A DNA stretch of 64,000 bases from Methylobacterium sp. Leaf465 (GTDB lineage Bacteria; Pseudomonadota; Alphaproteobacteria; Rhizobiales; Beijerinckiaceae). The DNA lies in NCBI RefSeq assembly GCF_001424705.1, contig NZ_LMRA01000004.1, positions 62,001 through 126,000 on the forward strand. Direction: 5' to 3'. Positions 53,552 through 62,176 of the stretch are shown here, in pieces. Positions within the stretch are counted from its first letter, which is position 1. Every line of letters begins with the position of its first letter. The notes below the pieces were generated by a model. It was not told where the DNA came from and searched no databases. It worked only from the letters and a program-made list of their open reading frames with translations. Position numbers and translations under genes: made by a program.

Positions 53552-55084
53552 ATGAAGGACATTCTCGAGAAGCTGGAAGAGCGGCGCGCCCAGGCCCGCC
53601 TCGGCGGCGGCGAGAACCGCGTCGTGGCCCAGCACAAGCGCGGCAAGCTGACCGCGCGCGAGCGCATCGAGCTCCTCCTCGACCACGGGTCGTTCGAGGA
53701 GTTCGACATGTTCGTCCAGCATCGCTCCACCGATTTCGGCATGGAGAAGCAGAAGATCCCCGGCGACGGCGTGGTCACGGGCTGGGGCACCATCAACGGA
53801 CGCACGGTCTTCCTGTTCTCGAAGGACTTCACGGTGTTCGGCGGCTCCCTGTCCGAGGCGCACGCGGCCAAGATCGTCAAGGTCCAGGACATGGCGCTGA
53901 AGATGCGCGCGCCGATCATCGGCATCTTCGATGCCGGTGGGGCCCGCATCCAGGAAGGCGTCGCGGCGCTGGGCGGCTACGGCGAGGTCTTCCGCCGCAA
54001 CGTCGCCGCCTCGGGCGTCATCCCGCAGATCTCGGTGATCATGGGCCCCTGCGCGGGCGGCGACGTCTACTCGCCGGCCATGACCGACTTCATCTTCATG
54101 GTGCGCGACACGAGCTACATGTTCGTGACCGGGCCCGACGTGGTGAAGACGGTCACCAACGAAGTCGTGACGGCCGAGGAGCTCGGCGGCGCCAAGGTCC
54201 ACACCACCAAGTCCTCCATCGCCGACGGCTCCTTCGAGAACGACGTCGAGGCGCTCCTGCAGGTCCGCCGTCTCGTCGACTTCCTGCCCGCCAACAACAT
54301 CGACGGCGTGCCGGAGATCGAGAGCTTCGACGATCCGCTGCGCCTCGACATGAGCCTCGACACGCTGATCCCGGACAACCCGAACAAGCCCTACGACATG
54401 GGCGAGCTGATCCGGCGCGTGGCCGACGAGGGCGACTTCTTCGAGATCCAGGCGACCTACGCCCGCAACATCATGACGGGCTTCGGGCGCATCGAGGGCC
54501 GCACCGTCGGCTTCGTGGCGAACCAGCCGATGGTGCTGGCCGGCGTGCTCGATTCGGACGCCTCCCGCAAGGCGGCCCGCTTCGTGCGCTTCTGCGATGC
54601 GTTCTCGATCCCGATCGTCACCTTCGTCGACGTGCCGGGCTTCCTGCCGGGCACCGCGCAGGAATACGGCGGCCTGATCAAGCATGGCGCCAAGCTGCTC
54701 TTCGCCTATTCGCAGGCGACGGTGCCCCTGGTGACCATCATCACCCGCAAGGCCTTCGGCGGGGCCTACGACGTGATGGCGTCCAAGCACGTCGGCGCCG
54801 ACCTCAACTACGCCTGGCCCACCGCGCAGATCGCCGTGATGGGCGCCAAGGGCGCCGTGGAGATCATCTTCCGCAGCGAGATCGGCGATGCCGAGAAGAT
54901 CGCCGAGCGCACCCGCGAGTACGAGGACCGCTTCCTCTCGCCGTTCGTGGCCGCCGAGCGCGGCTACATCGACGAGGTGATCATGCCCCACTCGACGCGC
55001 AAGCGCGTCGCCCGGGCCCTCAGCATGCTGCGCACCAAGGAGATGGAGCAGCCCTGGAAGAAGCACGACAACATCCCGCTCTGA
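53552..55084 (+). CDS. pccB: Propionyl-CoA carboxylase, beta (carboxyltransferase) subunit
   Basis: 510 residues, standard length. It carboxylates propionyl-CoA to methylmalonyl-CoA with biotin from the alpha subunit, a step of the ethylmalonyl-CoA cycle and of odd-chain metabolism. Diagnostics: [20 protein letters not shown], the first oxyanion loop [40 protein letters not shown], and the second, [20 protein letters not shown] with [17 protein letters not shown] and the end [16 protein letters not shown]. The alpha subunit gene is not adjacent. A strong hairpin follows, then a small basic protein gene. Confidence 0.96.
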   Translation: MKDILEKLEERRAQARLGGGENRVVAQHKRGKLTARERIELLLDHGSFEEFDMFVQHRSTDFGMEKQKIPGDGVVTGWGTINGRTVFLFSKDFTVFGGSLSEAHAAKIVKVQDMALKMRAPIIGIFDAGGARIQEGVAALGGYGEVFRRNVAASGVIPQISVIMGPCAGGDVYSPAMTDFIFMVRDTSYMFVTGPDVVKTVTNEVVTAEELGGAKVHTTKSSIADGSFENDVEALLQVRRLVDFLPANNIDGVPEIESFDDPLRLDMSLDTLIPDNPNKPYDMGELIRRVADEGDFFEIQATYARNIMTGFGRIEGRTVGFVANQPMVLAGVLDSDASRKAARFVRFCDAFSIPIVTFVDVPGFLPGTAQEYGGLIKHGAKLLFAYSQATVPLVTIITRKAFGGAYDVMASKHVGADLNYAWPTAQIAVMGAKGAVEIIFRSEIGDAEKIAERTREYEDRFLSPFVAAERGYIDEVIMPHSTRKRVARALSMLRTKEMEQPWKKHDNIPL

Positions 55085-55096
55085 GGGCGGGGACCA

Positions 55097-55121
55097 CCGG
55101 CCCGGCGCCTCGCCGGGCCGG
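55097..55121 (+). terminator. Hairpin after pccB
   Basis: Perfect 11-base arms CCGGCCCGGCG and CGCCGGGCCGG with a three-base loop, 13 bases after the stop codon. Very stable but without a T tract; it may insulate or stabilise the pccB transcript. Confidence 0.6.
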
Positions 55122-55197
55122 CGTCGCGCAACATTCCGGTGGCCTATTCCCGGAAGGCTGCCATGATCCCCCAACCACAATCGGAAGGAGACAGGTC

Positions 55198-55326
55198 ATG
55201 GCGACGGAACAGAAGCGCGGAAGTCGCGAGGCGAAGAAGCCCAAGAAGCCCGTGACGAAGACGATCGCGGCGGCGCCCTCGACCAAGGGCACGGTGGTCG
55301 CGGCACCGAAGGCCGGCAAGAAGTAG
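55198..55326 (+). CDS. Lysine/alanine-rich 42-residue protein
   Basis: Starts MATEQKRGSREAKKPKKP and ends TVVAAPKAGKK; 11 of 42 residues are Lys. No hydrophobic segment and no cysteine. The ribosome site AGGAGACAGG is excellent at a six-base spacing, which is the main reason to accept so short a gene. The composition resembles small nucleic-acid-binding or toxin-neutral basic peptides found after carboxylase genes in Rhizobiales, but no function is known. It lies 113 bases after pccB, behind the hairpin. Confidence 0.65.
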   Translation: MATEQKRGSREAKKPKKPVTKTIAAAPSTKGTVVAAPKAGKK

Positions 55327-55381
55327 GCCCGCAGGGCACCGGTGCGGGCCCGAGCCCGCGCCGGGGTGTCCCCGAGACGCG

Positions 55382-56335
55382 TCAGCCCTGGATGAGCCCG
55401 GGTCCCTGAACGGTCTTGCCCGCCGGATCGGACGCGCTTCCGAGATTCAACAGGACGATCTCCGGGGGGACCCCCAGGCGCACCGGAATGCGGCTCACGC
55501 CGAACCCCCCCGAGATGATCATCTGGCGGCCTTTCCGGACCACATGGCCGTAGGCGAAATCGTTGTTGCCGTGGATCGCCGCAATGGCCGGCGAATAGCC
55601 GAAGAGGCGAACCTGACCGCCATGGGTGTGGCCCGCGAGGGTCAGGGACACGCGGTCCGGCACGTCGAGGAACAGGTCCGGCTCGTGGATCATCAGAAGG
55701 ACGGGCGCGGAGTCGGTGATCTTCGCGAGCGTGCCCGGCAGGTCGTCGCGCCCGCCCTCGTCATCTTCCAAGAGGAACGGAATCTGGTCGCCGACGCCCG
55801 CGATCCAGAACGGCTTGCCGTCCTTCACGAGACGCAGGGCGTCGTTCTCCATGACGGGAATCCCGACATTCTCCAGCGCCCGCTGCGCTTCCACGGGCCC
55901 GTCGCGGCGCGCCTGCGCCTGCTTGTCGTCCCACCAATCGTGGTTGCCGAGGATCGAGTAGACCCCGAGCGGGGCGCGGAGCGCCGACACCACCCGGGCG
56001 AATTCCGGCAGCGGGATCTTTCGGTAGGTGACGCTCGGTCCGGCCGGGTAGTCCCCCAGCATCAGGATGAGATCGGGCTTCAGCGCGTTCGTGGTGTCGA
56101 CGATCTCGGCGATCCGGTCGAGGGGCATGAACGGCTCGCCGACATGGAAGTCGGCCAGCACGGCCACGCGCAGCGACAGGCCGGGTGTCCAGTTCGGAAG
56201 GACGGGGGCGTAAGGCGTGACCACGAGACGGTAGAGCGGCTCGATGCCGAAGGCGTAGACACCCGTCGACCCGACGACACCCGCACTCGCCCCGAGCCCG
56301 GTCAGGAACTGCCGGCGGCTCGGCAGGATCAGCAT
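55382..56335 (-). CDS. Tat-exported metallophosphoesterase
   Basis: 317 residues. The N-terminus has a twin-arginine signal, SRRQFLTGLGASAGVVGSTG (residues about 6-25). The calcineurin-like fold is complete: VAVLADFHVGEP, LMLGDYP, ILGNHDWWDD, LLMIHEPDLF and LTLAGHTHGGQVRLFG. The layout matches YkuE/YaeI-type enzymes, which act on phospholipid or lipid A-related head groups at the outer face of the membrane. ATG 56335 was selected over 56386, since the longer form buries the Tat motif. Confidence 0.9.
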   Translation of the reverse strand: MLILPSRRQFLTGLGASAGVVGSTGVYAFGIEPLYRLVVTPYAPVLPNWTPGLSLRVAVLADFHVGEPFMPLDRIAEIVDTTNALKPDLILMLGDYPAGPSVTYRKIPLPEFARVVSALRAPLGVYSILGNHDWWDDKQAQARRDGPVEAQRALENVGIPVMENDALRLVKDGKPFWIAGVGDQIPFLLEDDEGGRDDLPGTLAKITDSAPVLLMIHEPDLFLDVPDRVSLTLAGHTHGGQVRLFGYSPAIAAIHGNNDFAYGHVVRKGRQMIISGGFGVSRIPVRLGVPPEIVLLNLGSASDPAGKTVQGPGLIQG

Positions 56336-56503
56336 GGTCAGGCTCCTCGGTCGCGCGAAGGACGCGGCGCGTCCCTCTCGCCACAAAAGATGACGAAAGC
56401 GAGGAGCGTGCCGCGCTCAGCGTGACGGTTAAGCCCGAGGCGTTGAGGAAGGACTACCGCAGGGGTGGACTCGCGCCCCTCGACGCAACCCACCGTCGAG
56501 ACG

Positions 56504-56719
56504 TCAGGACAGTGGCGTGTCCTCGTGCTCGAAGCGGGAGGAGCGGGTGCCGCTCAGGAGCCCCGTCCGGGCCGACTTCTGCGCCTTGGACACGGCCTGT
56601 ACGGCCGCTGCCAGGGCCGGAAGTGCGACGGGCCGGAACGTCTCAGCCTGATGATCGACGATGATGGTGGAGCGGTCGGAACGTCGAGCGGTGCCTGAAG
56701 TCTGTGAGCGCGGGTGCAT
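56504..56719 (-). CDS. Hypothetical small protein
   Basis: 71 residues, starting MHPRSQTSGTARRSDRSTII and ending SSRFEHEDTPLS. About 83 percent of codons end in G or C, and AGGA lies 11 bases upstream of the ATG, so translation is plausible. An Ala-rich helix, ALPALAAAVQAVSKAQKSAR, is in the middle. No family recognised, and no membrane segment. Flanking stretches 56336-56503 and 56720-57008 hold nothing else I can support; the right one is less GC-rich than its surroundings. Confidence 0.45.
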   Translation of the reverse strand: MHPRSQTSGTARRSDRSTIIVDHQAETFRPVALPALAAAVQAVSKAQKSARTGLLSGTRSSRFEHEDTPLS

Positions 56720-57008
56720 GTAACGGGTGTCCTGTTGTGCTCGACAGGCTCTGTCAGGTTCTTGTGCCTAATCTTGAGCCATGAACGTCTCGCGGGCACC
56801 GTTTGGTTTCACCCGGACGCCGATCGAGCGACGTGACAACCATAGAGCCGCCGCCAACCTGAATGAAAGCTTAAGGCTCTCACGATCCCTTGACCAAAGC
56901 CCAAATCGACCGCGCGTCCCATCTCGAGAACACTTAAGCAGGGCCGCGCTTGCAGCGCAAAAGACATCATGCACTGCGAAGAATACCTTCGCGGTGCAAT
57001 CTTGCTGG

Positions 57009-58406
57009 TCAAGCCACGGGACGCGGAGCGGCTTCGAGCTTCTGCTCCGCGATCCAGGCCGAAGTCCGGTCGAGGGCTCGCGTCAGGCGGTCGAACAGGG
57101 TGTCGATCTCGGAGGGCGCGATCACCAGGGGCGGGCAAACCGCGACGCGGTCCCCGGCGAGGAACCGCACGATCAGCCCTTCGGCCTGGGCGAAGGCGAC
57201 CACCCGCGCCGCCACGCCGGCCTTCGGCTCGTATTGCCGGCGGGACGCCTTGTCCGCCACGAGCTCGATGCCGCCGATGAGCCCGATGCCGCGGGCCTCC
57301 CCGACGAGGGGGTGATCGCCCAGCGCCGCCAAACGCGCCTGGAACTGCGGCGCCTTCTCGGCGACCCCCTCGACGATGCGGTCGCGCTTGTAGATCGCGA
57401 TGGTCTTGAGGGCGACGGCGCAGGCGACGGGGTGCCCCGAATAGGTGGTGCCGTGTCCGAAGGTCCCGAGCTTGGCGCTCTGCTGCACCATCAGACGGTA
57501 GAGCGGCTCATCGACGGAGATGCCGCCGAGCGGCAGGTAGCCGGAGGTGAGCGCCTTGGCGAAGGACAGGCTGTCGGGCCGCATCCCCATCGCCTCGGAT
57601 CCGAACCAGGTCCCGAGCCGCCCGAAACCGCAGATCACCTCGTCGGCGATGAAGCGCACGTCGTGCCGGTCGAGCACGGCCTGGATCTTGGCGTAATAGC
57701 CCACGGGCGGGAGGATGGCCCCGCCGGCGCCGAGCACCGGCTCGGCCACGAAGGCCGCGACGGTCTCGGGGCCCTCGCGGAGGATCACCGCCTCCAGCTC
57801 GGCGGCGAGGCGGGTGGTGAAGGCCTCTTCGCTCTCCCCCTCCTGCCCGAAGCGATAATGGTGCGGGCAGCCCACATGCAGGAAACCCGGCAGCGGCAGG
57901 TCCCAGTCGGCATGGTTGGCGGGCAGGCCCGTCATCGAGGCCGTGGCCACCGTGACCCCGTGGTAGCCCTTGATGTGCGAGAGGATCTTCTTCTTGCGGG
58001 GTCGGCCCAGCGCATTGTTCATGTACCAGGTCAGCTTGACCTGCGTGTCGTTGGCTTCCGAACCCGACGAGGTGAAGAAGATCTTCGAGGTCGGAACCGG
58101 CATGAGCTCCTTCAAGGTCTCGGCCAATTCGATCGCCGGGTCGTGGCTCCGCCCCGAAAAGAGGTGCGTGAAGGGCAAGCGCGCCATCTGCTCGCTGGCC
58201 GCCTCCACCAATTCCTCGTTGGAATAGCCCAGCGCCGTGCACCACAGGCCGGCCATGCCCTCGAGATAGGGTCGGCCGTCGCTGTCGTAGACCCACACGC
58301 CGTGGCCGCGCTCGATGACGAGCGGCCCCGTTTCGCGAAAGGTCTCCAGGTTGGTGTAGGGATGGATCAGGGTTTCGACGTCGCGGGTCGCGAGGTTCGA
58401 GAGCAT
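57009..58406 (-). CDS. Class III aminotransferase (omega-amino acid:pyruvate type)
   Basis: 465 residues. PLP-dependent transaminase. Lys284 in SLSFAKALTSGYLPLGG binds the cofactor; the phosphate-cup motif is FTSSGSEANDTQVKL (111-125) and RFIADEVICGFGRLGTW carries the pyridine-N Asp. FSGRSHDPAIELAETL near the start and GTTYSGHPVACAVALKTI after the Lys are typical. Likely donors are beta-alanine, putrescine or other omega-amines, with pyruvate as acceptor. ATG 58406 has AGG upstream; ATG 58439 adds 11 residues. Divergent from the cysteine-cluster gene. Confidence 0.92.
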   Translation of the reverse strand: MLSNLATRDVETLIHPYTNLETFRETGPLVIERGHGVWVYDSDGRPYLEGMAGLWCTALGYSNEELVEAASEQMARLPFTHLFSGRSHDPAIELAETLKELMPVPTSKIFFTSSGSEANDTQVKLTWYMNNALGRPRKKKILSHIKGYHGVTVATASMTGLPANHADWDLPLPGFLHVGCPHHYRFGQEGESEEAFTTRLAAELEAVILREGPETVAAFVAEPVLGAGGAILPPVGYYAKIQAVLDRHDVRFIADEVICGFGRLGTWFGSEAMGMRPDSLSFAKALTSGYLPLGGISVDEPLYRLMVQQSAKLGTFGHGTTYSGHPVACAVALKTIAIYKRDRIVEGVAEKAPQFQARLAALGDHPLVGEARGIGLIGGIELVADKASRRQYEPKAGVAARVVAFAQAEGLIVRFLAGDRVAVCPPLVIAPSEIDTLFDRLTRALDRTSAWIAEQKLEAAPRPVA

Positions 58407-58508
58407 AGTTTTGCCTGACGGTTGGCCGATGGCCGACATGGGTGCGAGACTGTAACGAGGGGCGCCCGCCGTAGAAACCCGCGCGACGTCGCAACCGGAC
58501 CCGAACCC

Positions 58509-59048
58509 ATGCTCGACCCCGCCACCATCGTGGCTCAACCCGCCCCCGGCCGCGCCTGCGGAACCTGCACCCTCTGCTGCAAGGTCTACGACGTCCCGGC
58601 GGTGGAGTCCGTTGCCGGGCAATGGTGCCGGCACACCCGGCAGGGGCGGGGCTGCGCCATCCACGCCACCCGGCCCGATCATTGCCGCGCCTTTCACTGC
58701 CTCTGGATGACCGAAGGCTGGATGGGCCCGGAATGGAAGCCCGAGCGCGCCAAGATGGTGCTGAGCCTCGATCCGATCTCGCGCCACATGAACGTGCAGG
58801 TCGATCCGGGCCAGCCGAATGCCTGGCGGCGCGAGCCCTATTACGGCCAGCTCAAACGCTGGGCGGTGTCGTCGCTGGCCCAGAAGCGCCACGTCCTCGT
58901 CCATCTCAACAGGACCACCACCGTGGTGCTGCCCGACCGCGACGTGGCCCTCGGCGTCTTCGAGCCCGGCGACCGCATGGTGGCGCGCGAGCGTATGACC
59001 CCGCAGGGGGTCGTGATCGAGGTCGAGAAGGTCCGCGATGCGGCCTGA
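58509..59048 (+). CDS. Zinc/iron-chelating cysteine-cluster protein (YkgJ-like)
   Basis: 179 residues. An N-terminal metal-binding cluster C-X2-C-X2-CC at residues 17-24 (ACGTCTLCCKVYDV) plus further Cys at GQWCRHTRQGRGCAIHATRP and HCRAFHCLW gives the eight-Cys pattern of the CxxCxxCC/YkgJ family. Binding of zinc or an Fe-S cluster is inferred. The C-terminal half is a small beta domain, with HVLVHLNRTTTVVLPDRDVA. The last 11 bases overlap the start of the HAD gene, so the two are translated together. Confidence 0.83.
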   Translation: MLDPATIVAQPAPGRACGTCTLCCKVYDVPAVESVAGQWCRHTRQGRGCAIHATRPDHCRAFHCLWMTEGWMGPEWKPERAKMVLSLDPISRHMNVQVDPGQPNAWRREPYYGQLKRWAVSSLAQKRHVLVHLNRTTTVVLPDRDVALGVFEPGDRMVARERMTPQGVVIEVEKVRDAA

Positions 59049-59766
59049 GATTCTCGGGACCACGATCCGCGGGATCCTGTTCGACAAGGACGGGACCCTC
59101 GTCGATTTCGACCGGACCTGGGGGCCGGCCGCCTATTCGGTGATGTCAGACCTGTCGGGCGGCGACCGGTCACGGCTGGATGCGCTCATGCGGGTGAGCC
59201 ACTACGACGAGGTCGGCCAGCGCTTCGCGCCGACCTCGCCGCTCATCGCCGGCTCCTCGGCCGGCTACGGCCCCCTCTGGGCCGAGGTCCTGGACCGGCC
59301 CGCCGGCCCGGCGCTCTATGGCGAGATGGACGCGTTGTTCCGCGCGGCCGGCCTCGCGGCGCTGACGCCGATCGGGGCACCGTCGGACCTCGCCGCATGC
59401 CTCGTGGCCGGCGGCTTCACCCTCGGGATCGCCACCAACGACGCCGAGGCTTCGGCGCGGGCCCAATGCGCCGCCCTCGGCCTCGCATCGCACTGCGCCT
59501 TCGTGGTGGGCTATGATTCCGGTCACGGCGCCAAGCCGATGCCCGGAATGGTCACGGCCTTCGCCGACCATCTCGGGGTGCCGGCGAAGCGGATCGCCAT
59601 GGTGGGGGATTCCCCCTACGACCTCGTCGCGGCCCGCGCGGCCGGGGCGATCGCGATCGCGGTGCTCAGCGGCCCGCTGGGTGCCGCCGCCCGGGACGAG
59701 CTGGAACCCCTCGCCGACTACATCCTCGACTCGGCTGCGGATTTGCCGGCGCTGCTCGGGCTCTAG
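59038..59766 (+). CDS. HAD hydrolase (phosphoglycolate phosphatase-like)
   Basis: 242 residues. Motif I GILFDKDGTLVDFDRTWGPA (Asp about residue 15), motif II LGIATNDAEASARAQCA, Lys at GAKPMPGMVTAFA, and motif IV IAMVGDSPYDLVAARAAGAI. The cap domain is larger than in the HAD protein at 51898 and the two are not close copies. The start overlaps the preceding gene by 11 bases, indicating translational coupling. The stop overlaps the convergent MarR stop region by four bases. Confidence 0.9.
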   Translation: MRPEILGTTIRGILFDKDGTLVDFDRTWGPAAYSVMSDLSGGDRSRLDALMRVSHYDEVGQRFAPTSPLIAGSSAGYGPLWAEVLDRPAGPALYGEMDALFRAAGLAALTPIGAPSDLAACLVAGGFTLGIATNDAEASARAQCAALGLASHCAFVVGYDSGHGAKPMPGMVTAFADHLGVPAKRIAMVGDSPYDLVAARAAGAIAIAVLSGPLGAAARDELEPLADYILDSAADLPALLGL

Positions 59767-60245
59767 CCCGCTTCGCCGGTGCCCGGCTGCTCACGGGCCA
59801 GATCGCGCCACTTCAGCACGAGGCGCTCGAAATCCGCGATGTCCTGGGCCGGCAACTGCCCCAGGGTGCGGGCGACGTACGCCTTCTGCGCGACGATGCC
59901 GCGCGTGGCGAGGTCCGCTCCGGCGGAGGTGAGATAGAGCGCGTGCGAGCGCCGGTCGCCCGGGATCGGACGACGCTCGACGAGGCCGGCTTCGACGAGA
60001 CGATCGATCAGCCCGGAGACGTTGCCCTTGGTGACGTAGAGCCGCGCCGCGAGGTCCTGCTGCGTCATGCCCTCGCGCTCGGTGAGGGTGGAGAGGGCAT
60101 CGAATTGTGGGATGGACAATCCCAATCCGCGCAATTCCCCGGCCATCGCGGCGGTCACCCGACGGTTGAGGCGGATGAAGCGAAACCAGACCCGCAGAGG
60201 ATCGGCAGCCTCGGCGGGGGTCGGAGCGGGTGGGGGCGCGGGCAT
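59763..60245 (-). CDS. MarR family transcriptional regulator
   Basis: 160 residues. Winged helix with SIPQFDALSTLTEREGMTQQ, DLAARLYVTKGNVSGLIDRL (recognition helix) and the wing AGLVERRPIPGDRRSHALYL. N-terminal and C-terminal helices would form the dimer interface. MarR proteins respond to aromatic or oxidant ligands. ATG 60245; the frame upstream is basic and not gene-like. It is divergent from the DUF1499 gene with 140 bases between, where a GGCGCCAC/GTGGCGCC inverted repeat lies. Confidence 0.9.
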   Translation of the reverse strand: MPAPPPAPTPAEAADPLRVWFRFIRLNRRVTAAMAGELRGLGLSIPQFDALSTLTEREGMTQQDLAARLYVTKGNVSGLIDRLVEAGLVERRPIPGDRRSHALYLTSAGADLATRGIVAQKAYVARTLGQLPAQDIADFERLVLKWRDLAREQPGTGEAG

Positions 60246-60268
60246 CGTCGGGCGGCTATAGCAGACAC

Positions 60269-60313
60269 GGCGCCACTCCCGGAAGCTTCGCGACACACAG
60301 CCCGGGTGGCGCC
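60269..60313. promoter_or_regulatory. Inverted repeat between marR-type and DUF1499 genes
   Basis: Perfect eight-base arms GGCGCCAC (60269-60276) and GTGGCGCC (60306-60313), separated by 29 bases. The distance, about three and a half helical turns centre to centre, suits two bound dimers or a looped pair better than a single MarR dimer. Confidence 0.35.
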
Positions 60314-60385
60314 GGGGAGCGCGGACCGGTAAAGCTCCAGGCATACGGCCCCGCGGATCGTCCGGACAGCGAATCTCGTCACAGC

Positions 60386-61165
60386 ATGCGTCGTCTGCCC
60401 TACGAAGATCCCATCACCCGCGCCGGCCCGGTCTCGCGGACCGTTGCGGTGCTGGCCCTCCTCGTCAGCCTCTTCGCCCTGGTCCTGGTGCGCGATCCGC
60501 GCGCCGAGGCGGGCCCCGCCCTGGCGACCCTCGGCGCCGGTCTCGTTCTGGCGGGGGTCGCGGTGTTCCTGGCCCTCGTCGCCTTCGTCCGGGTCTGGCG
60601 CGAAGGCGCGCGGGGCCTCGGGGCGGCCCTGGCGGGCCTGTTCCTGGCCGGCCTCGTCCTGGCCTATCCGGCCTACGCGGCCCTGCGCGCCCTGAGGCTG
60701 CCGGCGCTCGCGGACGTGACCACCGACACCGACAATCCCCCGGCCTTCTCGCGCTCCCGCACCGCCTTCGCTGCCCGCGAGGGTCGCTATCCGCCCGATC
60801 CAGGCCCCGCCGCCCGCGCCGCGCAACGCGCGGCCTATCCGCAGATCGCGCCGCTGACCCTCGACCTCGATGCCGACGAGGCCTTCGAGCTCGCACGCAA
60901 GGCGGCCGTGAACCGCCGTTGGCAGATCGTCGAGGCGATCCGCCCCGGCGGACGTATCGGGAACGGCCGCATCGAGGCGGTGTCGCGCGGTCCCATCCTC
61001 AACCTCGCCGATGACGTCACCGTGCGGGTCCACCCGCGGGCGGACGGGGCCCGCATCGACGTCCGCTCCGCTTCGCGTCTCGGCACGCGGGACTTCGGCA
61101 GCAACGCCGACCGCATCCGCGCCTATCTCGACGAAGTCGCCAATCTCGCCATCGCGGTGAAGTGA
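60386..61165 (+). CDS. DUF1499 membrane protein
   Basis: 259 residues. Three hydrophobic helices (about 15-100: TVAVLALLVSLFALVLV, GLVLAGVAVFLALVAFV and ALAGLFLAGLVLAYPAYAAL) precede the DUF1499 domain. In it, ALADVTTDTDNPPAFSRS, EAFELARKAAVNRRWQIVEA and RIDVRSASRLGTRDFGSNAD are diagnostic. The function of the family is unknown; it is common in photosynthetic and methylotrophic Alphaproteobacteria. Convergent with the MBL-fold gene; eight bases separate the stops. Confidence 0.9.
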   Translation: MRRLPYEDPITRAGPVSRTVAVLALLVSLFALVLVRDPRAEAGPALATLGAGLVLAGVAVFLALVAFVRVWREGARGLGAALAGLFLAGLVLAYPAYAALRALRLPALADVTTDTDNPPAFSRSRTAFAAREGRYPPDPGPAARAAQRAAYPQIAPLTLDLDADEAFELARKAAVNRRWQIVEAIRPGGRIGNGRIEAVSRGPILNLADDVTVRVHPRADGARIDVRSASRLGTRDFGSNADRIRAYLDEVANLAIAVK

Positions 61166-61172
61166 ACGGGCG

Positions 61173-62090
61173 TCAGACCGGTGCGTAGCGGCTGTCGAGC
61201 CGGGCAGGGCCGTCGCTCCGCACGACCCCGCGCTCGACCAGATCCTCGAGGTGGGCGAAGACCGACAGGGCGGCCGCGCCGCGCAGGGCAGGGTTCAGGC
61301 CCTGGTAGATCGCCGCGACGATGGCGCGGATATCCCGGTCGCCCGCCTCCAGGCGCCCGCGGATCGCGCTCTCACGCTGACGGCGATGGGTGGCGAGACC
61401 GCGCACGAAGCGGCGCGGGTCGCGGACCGGTCCGCCATGGCCGGGCCAGTAGATCGTCTCGTCACGGTCCCGCAGAGCCTCGAGGGACTCCATGTAGGCG
61501 CGCATCGCGCCATCGGGGGGCGCCACGATGGTGGTCGACCACGCCATGACGTGGTCGCCCGAGAACAGGGCCGCTTCCTCCCGCAGGGCGAAGGCGAGGT
61601 GGTTCATGGTGTGGCCCGGGGTCTCCACGGCCTCGAGGGTCCAGCCTGGCCCCGCGACGGTGTCGCCCATCCGCAATTGCCGGTCGGGGACGTGGTCCCG
61701 GTCGGCGCTGGCATCGAGATGGGGGATCTCGCCCGCGCCGAGCGTGCGCGCCGCCCGGTGCGGACCGCAGCCGAGGATCGGCGCGCCCGTATGCGCCTGG
61801 AGCAGCCGGGCTCCCGGCGAGTGATCCCGGTGGGTATGGGTGACCAGGATGGCCGTCACGGGGGCCCCGGCGCAGGCCGCGACGAGCGCCGCGATGTGCC
61901 CCTCGTCCGCCGGGCCTGGATCGACGATCGCGACGGCCTCGTCGCCGACGAGGTAGCTGCAGGTGCCGGTCGCCGTGAACGGTCCGCCGTTCGGTGCGAT
62001 CCGCCGCCGGACCAGGGCGGAGAGCCGGACCGTCTCGCCGCTGGGAGGCGGCGATCCGTCGAGGTCGGGATCGGACTGCGTCTCGCTCAT
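61173..62090 (-). CDS. MBL-fold metallohydrolase (LACTB2-like)
   Basis: 305 residues. The two-zinc motif is VTHTHRDHSPGARLL (HxHxDH), with further ligands in VETPGHTMNHLAF and ALFSGDHVMAW, and the C-terminal His in YWPGHGGPVRDP. A winged-helix tail (about 240-300: YQGLNPALRGAAALSVFAHL) is typical of the LACTB2/endoribonuclease-like branch. Substrate unknown; RNA or thioester hydrolysis are possible. ATG 62090 follows a short disordered segment in the frame. DUF2865 lies upstream on the same strand, 86 bases away. Confidence 0.9.
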   Translation of the reverse strand: MSETQSDPDLDGSPPPSGETVRLSALVRRRIAPNGGPFTATGTCSYLVGDEAVAIVDPGPADEGHIAALVAACAGAPVTAILVTHTHRDHSPGARLLQAHTGAPILGCGPHRAARTLGAGEIPHLDASADRDHVPDRQLRMGDTVAGPGWTLEAVETPGHTMNHLAFALREEAALFSGDHVMAWSTTIVAPPDGAMRAYMESLEALRDRDETIYWPGHGGPVRDPRRFVRGLATHRRQRESAIRGRLEAGDRDIRAIVAAIYQGLNPALRGAAALSVFAHLEDLVERGVVRSDGPARLDSRYAPV

Positions 62091-62176
62091 AGCGGCTCCT
62101 GAGCGGGTGGGATCGAACCGGCCCCTCCGCCGCCATCGGCCGAGGGACGACGCGCGGCACGCGACCGGCCGCCGAT

